Assembly: GCA_038503075.1 (NCBI GenBank)
Contig: JBCAML010000006.1
Location: 496,001-560,000 of the forward strand
Reading direction: 5' to 3'
DNA length: 64,000 nucleotides
Origin: Gyromitra esculenta
Taxonomy: Eukaryota > Ascomycota > Pezizomycetes > Pezizales > Discinaceae
Shown: piece after piece, positions 46,705-59,100 of the stretch
Numbering within the stretch: position 1 is the stretch's first letter
How the letters are laid out: every line of letters begins with the position of its first letter
The notes under the pieces: generated by a model
What the model saw: the letters and a program-made list of their open reading frames with translations, nothing else
What the model was told of the DNA's origin: nothing
Databases searched by the model: none
Position numbers and translations under genes: made by a program

Positions 46705-49700
46705 CTACGAAAGCATATAACTCAGATCTGGCAACCCGTCAACAATTTGATTCACAATTTTATCCTCCTCCAATTCCGCTGCATTTAGACGCCGACCTGC
46801 AATAGTCGGTGTCGGCGCATCCCATAAGTCGTGGCTGGGTTGATTGGAAGAAGCCGAGGTTGACATGTTCACGGGAGTTTTGGTTGAGGATGCTACTGGC
46901 TCATCGAAGAATGATAGGTCCCACGTGTCAGTACCCCCACCGTTGGCCGATTTTAAAGTCGGATCTGGAACCGACGTCTTTGTCTCGAAATTGCCGAAAT
47001 CGTACACTGACATCGTGGATACAACAGCTTGCGGTTGCATCTGCGGCTGCGTGAATTGTGGTAGAGCAGGCGACACGGTACGAGTACTTGAAGAGGTTGG
47101 TTGCATAGCAAACCCGAAGGAACTGCTTCCGTTTGGAATTTGGGGAGATTGGACCATCTCGCCCCAATCATCGTCGTCATCCTCAGTGACCACCGGAGTA
47201 GATAACACTGGAGGAGTGACATGTTTGATATTGGGCTTGGTCGTAGAGCCGTTTGAAATGGAAAGTGTTGGTAGATTAAAATGGCTCGCCAACTTTGGTT
47301 GCGGCTTTTCGAAGGCATCGAGAGAACCCCAGTTATCTACCTTTCCGTCTTTTACCAGAGATTTATTGGCTAGTTTAACATATGGTTCCTTAGACGATAT
47401 TCTAAGTGATTGGCTTGATATTGGGGGTTTAGGCGTTAACGTGGACTCGAATGCTTCAAATAAACCCCAGTTATTTGTATTCTGAGCTTTCGAGCTAGAA
47501 GTTCCGATAGAGACGGGTTTCGGCTTCCCTGCGGCGTTGGTAGACAGCAGAACTGGTACAGGAGGCTTGGATGTCAGAGAATTCTCAAAGGCATCAAATG
47601 AACCCCAATCATCTGTTTTTTGAGTGTTTGGATTAGCTAGTACAGCTGGTTTGGCGTGCAAGCCCTCGAGGATCTTTGTAGGTGATATGTTCAACGGCTG
47701 ATCTGATACTGAGGTTTTGATTGTTAATGGGTCTTCAAAGGCTGCCAAAGAGCCCCATTCACCCGCTTCCCCTTTCAAACCGGCCGGTTCCTCCGCTTTC
47801 GTTGATGCATGTGTTGACGATCTTTTTGACGATCCGTCATAACTCGCAGCCTTAGATGCAGTCTCAGGTTCTTCGAAAGCACTCCACTCGTCTCCCTTTG
47901 ATCCTACTGTCTTTCTCTCCACGGCAGAGGGATTGGTAGGGAGACCGGAAATTTGATTTTGTGCGGATACCTTATCAGCAGACCTCGTATCCAAAGCCTT
48001 CGGCATGTCTTCAAATGCACCCCATTCATCAAAGTCGCCATTGGCCTCATTGGCAGGCGGCATCTTGATTGTCGTCGCGGTATTTTCGAAAGTACTCCAT
48101 TCATCGACGTCCGAAATGGGGGCTGAAGCTATTGTTGCATTAGGAGCTATTATAGGGGCTGCAGATCTAGAAATCGTCGGACTTGAAGAGAGAGGGCTAG
48201 TTGTCTGAGTTGGTGCAATAGCAGTTTTGGCAACCTCTATAGATCGTCGAGGGCTCTGATGCGATGGGCTTGAAGGTTGTGTTAGTGCCAAGCTATGCGA
48301 AGTTCTCCTTGAGTGGCTGCTGTTGATAGGCGAATGAGGTTTTGTAGATTTGCTAGGGGTGACTGGTTGGGATGACATCCTCGACGGTCCCGGTGTACCA
48401 TAGAAGCTCGCCCTAGATGGTGTAGAAGGTTGCTTATCCTCACCCTTAGTTGATGTAGCACTTGAACCAGGGTGCGATCCCGCTGCTGGCTGAGCATTAT
48501 CCATGCCACTCCACCCGAAACTCGCAGCCCGGGGCGAAGGAGCAATCACACTTTCCACCGGATGCGTTGTTGTGGTTGATATATTAAACGGAGATTTCAA
48601 AGCCCCTTGAACTGGACTAGGGGTACCAATACTGCCCTGATCGGGAGAATTGGACTTTGCCAGATTCAACTGGGGAGGTATTTTCTTTTCGACCAATTCG
48701 ACACCCTCGCCCCAGCCGAACATCGCTCCTAATCTCCGGGAGCCCCCTAACGCGACACCGGTACCAGAGTGGCGGTCTTCCACCATCCACCGAGAAACGA
48801 TTTTGTTAACGTTTTCTTGAACCTTAGAACCGTGCCAAGTTACACGAACGTAGTCGTCGTCACCACTTTTGTCTTTACGTATGGTCCCGCTCTGCGTAAG
48901 GCGATACCAAGCCTTTCGTCTAAAACGGTGAAATGAGTTAAATGTGAAATAAACCTACTACCTCTCAGGGGACCGAACTTACGATTCTGTGGTGTGTATA
49001 AGTTCTTCAACCGGAGGAGGTTTTGGATAAGTTGTAAAAATTGGGTAGAATTTGTTGACGAGCGAGGTTTGAATGTCAAATGTGATATCAGGTCTCAATC
49101 CTGGGGCTGGAGGTAAGGGGGGTAGTTCCTCGACAGACGCAGGGGCATCTTTTAGTTGAATTTCTTCTATGTCCTCGAAATCTCCTTCATCTGCAAAATC
49201 ACCAAAGTCATCATCATCCTCTTCCTCATCCTCGGATTTTCCTTCCTGGAAGCCCTCCTCTTTAGTCTTATCCTCTTCAGGTTCTTCTACCTTTTCTTCC
49301 GATTCATTCCCCTGTTTCGAATTCTGATCGTCATTGGATTTCGGTTCAGGGATTGGTGGAGTATCTTCAATTGAGATCTTTATAGAGTCAACTAGTTCTT
49401 CGTTTGAATTCGTTTCGGTCTTGTTTTCCGCTGGCTCACGGTATGAGGTCGTGTTATCGGCAAATTGGTTTTCATTACTGCTCTCTGGCTGAATTGCTGT
49501 ATCTTCACCAACGTCTTCTATCAGAGCATCAAATTCAGGCAGTGGTATGTTTTCGGGAGTAAGCTCAGGTGATAAATTTATCCCCTCCGCTGGGAAACCC
49601 TCTGTTCGTTCCGATTTTGTATCTCCCCAGTCCGAGCCAGCAGCCCAAACATCTGCTTCATCTGTAACTATCGGAAGAGTCGATGCCGTATCGTGAACCC

Positions 49701-50139
49701 TATCACTAAACCATTCCCCCCCTACCTTCCCCGTTTGTGCTTGCTGGACGGTAATCCCAATAACATTCGATGACTTCCCCCTCTCATCCTCAGCCTTCTC
49801 CACGGCAAATGACGGTAACCCCACTGACACCGGCTCATCATCCCACGCCGGGAGTGCCGGGCCCCCTCTGACTACCGGTATCTCGCCGGTTCCAATATCA
49901 GGGGATGAATTTGCCCATGCCGAAGCATCCCCAAACCCGTGTTCCCCGCCCCCCCACGGGTCATTCGTATGCACCGCTACGTTGCTGCTGTTGTTATTAT
50001 TGTTCGGTGTCCGGCGTTCCGGCTCGTTTCTTCCAGGCCTTGCTGCATCCTCTGCATCCTGAGCATCGAGATTTTTGATGACCTCCGTCGGACTTCGATC
50101 GTCTGCATCTGCCCACGGAGAAGCCCAGTCGTCGTCCAT
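46705..50139 (-). CDS. Acidic adaptor-like protein with repeated W-G-x-F-E motifs
   Basis: Two exons (50139-48983 and 48919-46705) split by a 63-bp intron (donor GTAAGT, acceptor TTTTAG) give 1123 residues. The most conserved part spans the junction: KAWYRLTQSGTIRK, YVRVTWHG and RWMVEDRHSG (about 388-437), a block I know from a conserved fungal family that databases often mislabel as a glucosidase. The N-terminal third is very acidic with DDDWASPWADADD and DDDFGDFADEGDFEDIEE. Between about 655 and 960 the motif [acidic/N]-W-[GS]-x-F-E recurs about seven times (DEWSTFEN, DEWGAFED, DEWSAFEE, DDWGSFDAFEN, NNWGLFEAFE, DNWGSLDAFE), with long Ser/Pro linkers. Such WxxF/FGxF acidic motifs bind clathrin-adaptor ear domains in aftiphilin- and Laa2-type proteins, so I infer a role in trans-Golgi/endosome coat assembly. 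No enzyme domain is seen. Confidence 0.82.
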
Positions 50140-53100
50140 GGCGGCGGGGAGGGCGATGGCGGATAGAGCATTATTCTTCTCGAGAGACTATTGGAGAGAG
50201 CTTTGTGCTGCTGCTACTGCTGCTGGCACGGTGACATGGGGGGGGGGGTGTGGGGTTTGCTTTTTTTGGTTTAGTTTAGTTTTGGGATGGAGAGGTTTTG
50301 TGAAACGTGGGAGTATGAATAGGCTTCGGGAGCCCGGGACCAGGTATATCACGCGAAGAGGGGTGGGAGAGGATTGAGGCTCTGGATAGGGATTGTGGGG
50401 AGGTTCATGTACTTTTACCCTGTTTAAGGCAGGTAGCATCACATAAACAACGAATCGCGATCTGGGGGAAGCTCCACATCGAAGATCTAGAGGTGGGAAA
50501 AGCAAGTAGAACATCCACAGGTCGGAGCTGGAATGCCCTCAACCCTGAGTGGTCTTGAGCTGATATTGCTGCACACCGATAAAGCTCTGCTACCAGAACT
50601 TGCCCGGTTCACTCAGCCTTGTCTACTAGAATACAGACATGTAATTTCTTCTTGCATTTCTATCTAGATGGCTGCTGACCCAATCTAAGCTCTCAAAGAA
50701 CAATCTGGCCCTCGAGGACGATTTATCTATATCTGGTTACCTATCGTCGCCCTTCGAAGCCTAGACACGATCTCCTTCAGCAAGGGTTTTCTCTGTGAAG
50801 GAGATTGGATAGACCTATTCCGAGACTGCTAGGGCAGGGCGCTCTCCAATCAAGCCAGTAGCATTCTCGTTATTATCTGTCTTTTTACATAATGCAACGG
50901 TTAGTCCACGGATTGACAGAACAGTAACTCCATCGGCATCTACGGACGACGAAGACGTGTTGTTCAAATCTTTCAGCGATGAAGAAACGGTGGGGTCCGT
51001 CACGCGAAACACCTGCAAGGATGAACTTCATGTACGTGCTGTTACAGGATCTTTGATTCCCCGGATTGGAAGGGCTACACCCTTGCACCAAAATACATAC
51101 CCTTCAACGACACACGTTTCCGCGAGTTTTTTTTCTTCCAAGAGAACATCCCTGGGGGAACTTTGACGTTAAGTATTTGTTGGTGCCTTGTGAAGCAACT
51201 TGCATGCAGTTGGATAAAAGCTACGGAGACGTCAAGGTTAGTCCTAATATTGGTTTATGACCGAGAAAATGATACGTAGCCTTGGGTAAAATGTTTGGTT
51301 ACGATTGGATGAGAAAGGTTTGTTTGTTGAAACATCAATCCTCGTAGCTGCAGTACATGCAGTAGTGGCCAGGTCAGGGGTAGATAAGTATCGTATATAT
51401 AACTACAGTTGTACGTATAAAACTCGATCCGGCTTTGGAATTGAGAAGTGCGTCTTTCGCCGTACATACCACTGTTTTAGGAGGCTATGAGTTTTGACTA
51501 TGAGGCCATTATAGAAGTTCAATGAACAGTCGCATGTAGTTACTCCAGCCTCGCTCATAAATTTAGGGGAACACACGTAGGGCTTTCGAGGACTATGGAC
51601 AGCAATGCAAGTTCACAAAATTATCAATTACACGTAATTCCTCCAATATCTGCCTAACCCTAGGAAATCCTACCAGATCTAGAACGTACCTAGTAACATC
51701 TACAAATCAGAAGAAAGAATCGTATATATTAGCAACAGAATGCTTGTACTGATATAAAGCATCGCTGGGCTACATGTAATTGGCAGCAATCAATCGGCGT
51801 ATCTATCATATTAGACTGAGGGTCTTGGATACGAGTCTTAGAATTCCTCTGAGGCCATGGATAGCAGGCTGCGCCGGAATTGCTCCCGTCAACTAAACAC
51901 TGATTGCTGAAAGCAGACATGTCATAAAAGCCAATTCATTTCAATTAACAAGTCATCCGACAATAACCTGTTTTCAACCGAACAGTACTACCAATATCAA
52001 TAGATACATTTGCTTAGTAGATCGAGTCGTCTATATCCACGATGCATGGTTTTTTAGAGCTGGCAATTGCACTCAAGAACCTCATCGGTCGTGTCCGGAT
52101 ATGATACCAAAACCATCTCCCAATCGCCAGCAATTTTTGCAAATGCTTATCGGCACCCGCCTAGCTGGACCATTACGACGCCTCGATGCGGGATGCCCTA
52201 CCGCGAGCACATAGCAATGATATGTAGGGCTAGCTCTTCGTGTCGTGACAGAAGACAGACAGACCAGAGAAACCACGTTGTCGGCGTAGAGTACATGTCG
52301 AGTGCTCGCGCATGTACCCTACACGTACCTCCCCCCTTTCCGTACGGGTTCCTGGGCTAGCAAAGTAAACCCGGATTTCGCTGGTCAAGTACTTTCAGGG
52401 TACCGACAGCTACATCCGGTGGTCGTTCCTGCCATATATCCCGGTTGGTTGAGAGAAACCCGCTCCACTCCACTCAGTCTGCCACGTATGAAGGTCCCAA
52501 CCAATTTTTTTTACCTACTCCCTCAGTAGCCAAATGCCCAACGCTCTCTTCTTATAGGTGGCGGGGTGCGGTTTTATGTACGTATGATCCTCTGGATCAC
52601 GTACATTACATACGCAGGGAGGGAAGGAGGAAGCAGTACCACTGCTGCGGTGCGCAAAAGTAAAGATACGTCCGTGCTCGGCTGGAACATGTTTAGGAAA
52701 AAAAGATGGTACAGTCATCTGGTAGCGTCCACTTCCCTTGCGATGGAAACGCCTTGCGAGATGTACCGTAGATGCGGGAGCGTCAGTGGTGCGTGCAGCT
52801 GGCATTGTACATACATATGGCTACAACATATGTAGTAAGGCCAAGTACCGTGCACGAAAGGTAATCATAGCTTCACATGTCCGCTCACCTCTCATGTCCC
52901 TTCCTCAGTGTCGTCTTTTATCCATCGAAACATATAGCTGGAACGTGAGCCAGTATGTAACCTATCGTCCCATGATGTAGTACGTAAAGGTGCCTTTAGT
53001 AAGTATCCGACTACCAGGATGTTCCCAATTTCAAGGTCGGAATCTGACGGGAAGTCGCAGAGGTAATAAAACGAGAAAGAAAAAAAAAAAAGTTAAATAA

Positions 53101-56100
53101 AAATCTCGTGAGGTCATGATACCTAATTCCACTAGGGAAAAATAAAATAATCAACTTTTCAATAGGACCAGAGAATTGAAGGAGAAGAAGAAAAGAAAAA
53201 GATAGAAAACTCAAAATAAATAAAGATAACAGGTCCGAAACGCAATGATCAACGGCTCCCTCGTAAAGCAAATATACGTCTTTTTTTATTTTATTTTATT
53301 TTTACCATTCTTACCACGGAACCGACCACTAACAGTGAAGTATACCATGGCGTGTTATGTTTTCCCCACCCACGTGAAATGGATACAATGTCGACGTTGG
53401 TTTCCCCTCACTCGCAATCTACTATCCGAAATAAAACCCCTCAATCCTTCGTTACGGTTGGATAAGCCTCCGTATATTTTCTGAAAAAAAAAAAGTGACG
53501 AACTGGAAACTTACTCGGAAAAGCCGCTGACCACGGGGTAAGGCGCGTAAGATAGTGAACGAGCACGCGAGGAGCAGTGATCTCATCGAGGGCGGGGAGG
53601 CGCTTCAGTTGGATACCTACATGTATTTTGTTTCCTCATCAGGACCCCCAAATATATTCCAGCAAGTTCTGAGATGTTCCACATAAAACACCGATTCGAG
53701 TTTACTCCCCACCTGTTATAGTAATACCGCACGAAGCAGAAGAGAAGTCTAGGTTGGGCCGGGGGGTAAGGGTAAACAAGACAAGCTCCAATTTCCTATC
53801 GATAAACAAGAAAAAACCCGGCTGCCCATTTGAAACTCGATTAATTGGGGAAATTGTTTTTGGACCAAGCTGCAGGAAGGGAATTGGGAAACCCTTTCTT
53901 CTTTCTTTTGGTGTCCCAGAAATGTAATTTGGGGGAGACGTCGCGGCTGAGTTCAACTCGGCCGCCGTACCTATTTCCCACCCCTTGCGTGAATGGATAC
54001 AAAAGAGTTACCGGTGCTGTATCTCTCCCTATGCGGGCTCTTGTCCATGCAGTGATGAGTTGGCAATCAAGTCGGTACATGCGTGCGCGCCAAACTATTC
54101 CGGGCGAGATGGCACTCATTTTCAGCACTAACAACCTTTGATTTCGATAGGACCAAAACTCTGAGGGAGGGGGGAAAAAAATGCATTGAGAGGTGGACAA
54201 GACATAAGTTGAAACGATAGACTAGATATTCTAACTAAACGGAGTTTATCCTTTATTTTTTTAAGTGGTTGTTTTAATTTGTTTGATCCAAATAGGCGAG
54301 ATTTGGTTGCCGGGAATGATTAAGAATTTCAAACCAGAAGGCGAGAGATTCGGTAGAGTTGTAGGATCTGCTTAATGACGGCAGCAGTGTCCCCAAAAAT
54401 GCCACCGATGAACATCACTGTAGGGGCACGGCGGATTCGAGAGAAACGAGTGGTGTTCCAGTACTGATTTCCGCCGCAGCTGAAATGATGGCGGCGATGA
54501 ATTTTCCAGTGGGATGGATTTTCGACACAGCTATGGCGCGTGTGTATGTTCAGTAGATCTTTCTAGTGGCATCTCTTCGCTAAGATGATCTTTAGAGCAG
54601 CTGGTAGTAGGCTGGATGAGAATTTTCCCAGAAACAACGAAACAAAACGTCCTAATGGCCCTTGGGACTGGACAGAACCGTAGATCATGAAACCGCGACA
54701 CATGGCAGCACTGTACATACGGCTATCTACTCTAGATACAGGAGTCGAGTTCCTGACCATCATCGAAAGCGCAAGGTACAAACGGTGTCGTCGTCCAAAG
54801 GCGTTTATCACGAACGCCGCCAAACACTGATGATACCTCAGGTCCATCAGGTGCCGTTTCGGAGGGAGACGGGAGATGCCTCGACATCGAGTCCGATACG
54901 GGACGAATCGGACATCCGGCCACTCTGACTCCTTCGCAGTCAGCAGAAAGATGCCAGAACGAGTATTTCCTTGATTCTCTGCTCTCAGCCCGCCACACCT
55001 GGGCAGAGAACAGGCGAACAGTGGTTGGAAAAATAAAAGATGGAAAAATCCACAGAAAGCGCCAAGATCTACTGGGCTGATGCCTGTCATTTGCCCTGCT
55101 GTCACATTCGAGAGGCAGCGATCAGCCAATCTCCCCCCACCTCCATTTCTGGAATCCCTGTCCCGACCTGCACGAAATGATGCTGGCTGAAGAAGGGAGG
55201 GGGGAGGGGCGGGCAGGACAGGGGAGGGCAGGGCGGCGAACGGTCAGATACAAGGCTTGACAGCGTGTCTGTTATAGAGTCCGAAAGTATCTGCTTGCCT
55301 GTTCCTGTCCGCAAAGAGCGTGGCTAGCATGTGGCAACCTATCATGGTGCGCGGAGCAGAAGCTGTGGGTGTCTTGTTTGAGGAGTAATGCAATCGTTTT
55401 GGGAAATATTACAGCGTGGGAGAGAGGAGTCGATTGTGGTGGTTGTAGTTATTGATATCTGCACCAACCTCTCCTCTCCTCCAATCCCATACATCTCCAA
55501 ATCCACTCTACAGCCAGCACAGCCAGCAACCACTGGGACTAGCTTCATTACGGTATTCCAGCGATCCTCTAACGATCGAACGAAAACACAGATATACACG
55601 AGACGTATTCCAGCAGCAGCACCAGGACGAAAGGAGAAGCAGAGGAAGCGGAAGTGGAAGAGAGCGAAGAGGAGTAAGGCTCTCTCATCAGAAACGGTCC
55701 TCGAGTTTCGACGACAGCGCGAAGAGCAGCGCAAAAACCGCTCCCACGATATCCTATTCGTTTCCCGTTTCCGTTTCCGTTTTCCTTTTTTTCCTTTTGA
55801 CGGTTCTAGCGAGGCAGAGCGTGCATTCCCATTTGCTAAATAATTTCTGGGACGTTCTCGCCATCGTCATTGCTTCTTTCGTTCCCTGGGACGTTGAGCT
55901 ACTCAGTGCGGAACCCATCGAATCTTCCGTGGACGTTCTTGTCGTCGTCGAATAAACCTCCGTTAGGTCTCCATATTCACCCCGCCATACACACCACACA
56001 CAAATACACACCCACATCTTGCAAAGTGCCTTACAAAATAACTCCATCTACCACCTCCCCACCAACGTATTTTATAGCAGCACTTCATCCCACAGCTCAT

Positions 56101-56106
56101 GGACCC
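50140..56106. other. Gene-poor 6-kb stretch
   Basis: Besides the possible relic at 50531-51250 no gene is supported. It includes a G-run near 50238, poly-A/poly-T tracts at 53074-53092 and 53281-53302, TACATGTA at 51771 and 53618, and from about 55400 a C/T-rich tract that probably is promoter and 5' leader of the next gene. Several open frames of 100-190 codons (for example minus 54563-55129) have no motif and are judged chance. Confidence 0.45.
50531..51250 (+). pseudogene. Possible gene relic, family unknown
   Basis: Coding-like pieces on the + strand occur in sequence but in different frames. They include LSGLELILLHTDKALLPELA from about 50531, QSKLSKNNLALEDDLSISGY (about 50680-50763), GFLCEGDWIDLFRDC (about 50785-50830), TPSASTDDEDVLFKSFSDEE (about 50925-50995) and RIFDSPDWKGYTLAPKYIPF (about 51050-51110). 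Some boundaries look like splice sites, but frames do not join without forcing. I take this as a decayed gene; a multi-intron living gene that I have not resolved is the alternative. Confidence 0.3.
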
Positions 56107-59100
56107 ATGAAGGATTCCGAATCTTTTCCTCTTTCGCCCTCTCGTATGCAACCCCCCCCCCCTTTTTTAGTAATGCGTGATTATTTCATTTTTGGTGATA
56201 TCCATTGCTGTTCTGTGTTGTTCATTGCCCATTGCTGTTTATTCTGGTGCGCGGGTCTTTGTGGGGCTTGACATACCTGGGGCCATTTTTTAATTTTATC
56301 CTTACATGTTGCTGCTGTTGCTGTTTTTGCTCTTGCTGTTGCTATTGCTGTCGTTGCCTTTCATGCTATGCTGTTGCTTGTGTTTTTTGCTCGCCTTGCC
56401 CTGATGCACTGCTGCTCCTGCTACGTGCGTTGCCAGCGTGGCAGCAGAGCGCCGGGCATGGCAGGCAGACGGGCATGGCAGCAGCATTAGCAGCGCAGGA
56501 AGCAGCACGGCGCACCCCACATACACAACCGTCTACTTCTCTGCTTACTTGCTCATCGTCATCCATCATCCATCATCCATCACCCATCATCGTGCCCAAT
56601 ACTGACTCCACTTGTTCTACTTTGTAGCCCTCCCTCAATCTTCATCCAGAAGTTCATCCCCCGTCCCTCAATCAATAATAGCTTCTGCTACTGTCGCTGT
56701 CGCTCCCATTGCTACCACCGTTACTGCTGCTCCTGTCGCTCCCACTGCTGCTCCTGATCCCCCAAGCATAGTCGTGCCGACGCCTCCATCTCCATCTACT
56801 ACCCCTCCACCGCAAGTTATGACGGTGGCCCACGGGCGACAGCCGTATGAGCAGTCGTCCCTAAAGCTTCGTCCTGGCTTGAGCACCCAGAGCGCTTCTG
56901 CCCCTCCTGGTCAACTCCCACTTCTCTCTTCTGGCGATTCGTACATTTCCCAGGCTCCTTTGTCATATTGCGAGACCTCTACTTCACTAGCCGAATTAGC
57001 CCATTTAGTCAAACTACAAACGTACCAAGAACACAAGAATCTGCAGAGTCGAGTCCGTCTCCATAAATCTTTGGTGTCGAGCGCTGTCTCTGCGCGATTG
57101 ACTAGATCTGGGGAACTTTGCCACAAGGCTTTGGTAGATCACTTCAAATCCGACCAAAAATCAGATTTCGCAACCCTATACAATGCCCTCCACGATGTTA
57201 GAAACTCATGTGAAGCTACGCGGCGGTTTGCTATGTTGGAGCCAGAATTGGATTCTTCAAGAACCTCAAACTCCTCCGAAGATCGCGAAGCGCTTAGAGG
57301 ATTGACTTCATTTCTTCACGAGATTCCAGTTCAAGCCAGAGACACAATTCTCTCGTTTATTTCAATGGTCAGAACCAGTCCATCATTTTTAGCCAATCGC
57401 CTAGGTCGCCTGTCGAACGCAGAACTTGAAGCTCTAGTAAAACACCACAGTCAACTAAACCCTCAAGAATCAATACTCCCGCAACAGACGTCGCGGCGCG
57501 GAAACTCTGCGACTAGAAGCGCCCCGGTGCAAAAGTCAACGGAACCCAGTCCAGTAGAAAGATTGCTTTCATTTCATCGAAATGACCCTTTGTATACCCT
57601 CATCCACACCGTATTTGCCAACTCGAGTGGTCCGGACTCGGCAGAGGATAAGCGCAGGACTGATGTTTGGGCTACTACTTGCGCCAAGATGATCTGTGAG
57701 AATAAGGGAGAGTCATTTCTGTTGGCTGCGATGGACTCGTGGGCTGCGATGCGAGAATGGCCCGCCAAACATAATCTTGAAATTACTGTGATGGGGCTTC
57801 TTCAGGAGGGTGCATTCCTTGTTGAACGAGGCGACGAAACATCCACTGGGAATTCAGCGTCGGATCTTCGAGGAAAACACGATTTGCTTGCGGAGGAGTT
57901 CTGGATCAAGGCAGAGAAAAGGCTGTTTGAAATCCTAGATGACGAACCAAGCGCTGGAGGAATCCCAGAGGGTATCTTAGAACTCGGCCATGCCATTCTT
58001 CAAAAGATCGATGATCCGAAGAAGCAGCGCCAGGCTGAAATCATGATCGTGGTCAAGTGGTTTTTTAACCGATTCTTGACCAACGGAATTGCTTATCCTG
58101 AGGTAAGAATTGTCTTTAGTGTTTTAGAAATTTAATCGCTAATGATTTGAACAGTATCATGGAATTATGGCTGGACATCACATCAGTGAACACGCTAGAC
58201 TGAGGATTTTGAGACCAGTTCTCAAGAAGATGTATAATCATGCAGTCAGTGTGGTTTTCGGTGACTGGTTTGTTGTCCAAAAATCCATTTTCAGTGTTTT
58301 CCGCTAATAAAATGGACAGGAAAACAAATTCACCTGTTGAGCCGGTAATACGAAGTCACATCGAGAGTTTACTTTCGAGATTCCATTGTCCGCGACCAAC
58401 AGATTTCACCCCAGTACTACTTCCATCAAGAGCGGTGACTTCACCCCGAGAAACGACAGAAGTGCAGCCTTTCATTGTTCTATGCCCGTCAGACATTGTT
58501 ACACTCTATCAAGCACTATATCCACAGGGATCGCAGATTGTGGAGGGGCGAGATATCAGAGGGGGCACTACGAGCAGTCGATCTTCGTCGAGACCACTCT
58601 TTGGTAGATCTCCCAACACTGGTTTCGAGATCGGATCTGGATCAGTTCTCAGCAACAGTGGTTCCTCGGTAACGAGCGAGTCTGCTTCCATCACATCCCC
58701 ACTATTGGATCGATCGAGCATTCCAGACGACCGAAGATCTTTCATGTCGATGCCATCACCAGGATCTTTCTCAATGCACTCGCAGGCAATACAGCCAAAT
58801 TCAGAGCAAGAATCACCGGAAAAGTTTGGAATGGAGGTCAGATCGGCTGTGGAGGCAATGATGGGTCGCCTTGGCCCTGACATAGTTTCTGGCCGATGTC
58901 ATCCTTGCGCGGAAAAATGGGCGGTGGTCTTCGTTTCACCAGATGGTAAAGATCTGAGCGTCAAAATGCGGAAGCACTCGGACGATGATGAGGACGACGA
59001 CGACGACTTTGGACATGACAGTGACAGCGAAGACGAAGGACCAGTGGAAGTTTCGGGATTGGATAGGGTCTATCATCAACTGAAAGAGGCTGTTATGAAG

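Noticed and set aside
54563..55129. 188-codon open frame on the minus strand
   Set aside because: No domain, no start or splice context, irregular composition, and it overlaps equally long frames on the other strand.
55452..55955. 167-codon frame (MISAPTSPLLQ...) as first exon of the large + strand gene
   Set aside because: Its second half is a translated pyrimidine tract and I found no donor joining it in frame to 56628; more likely 5' leader. It remains possible if 5' data show it.
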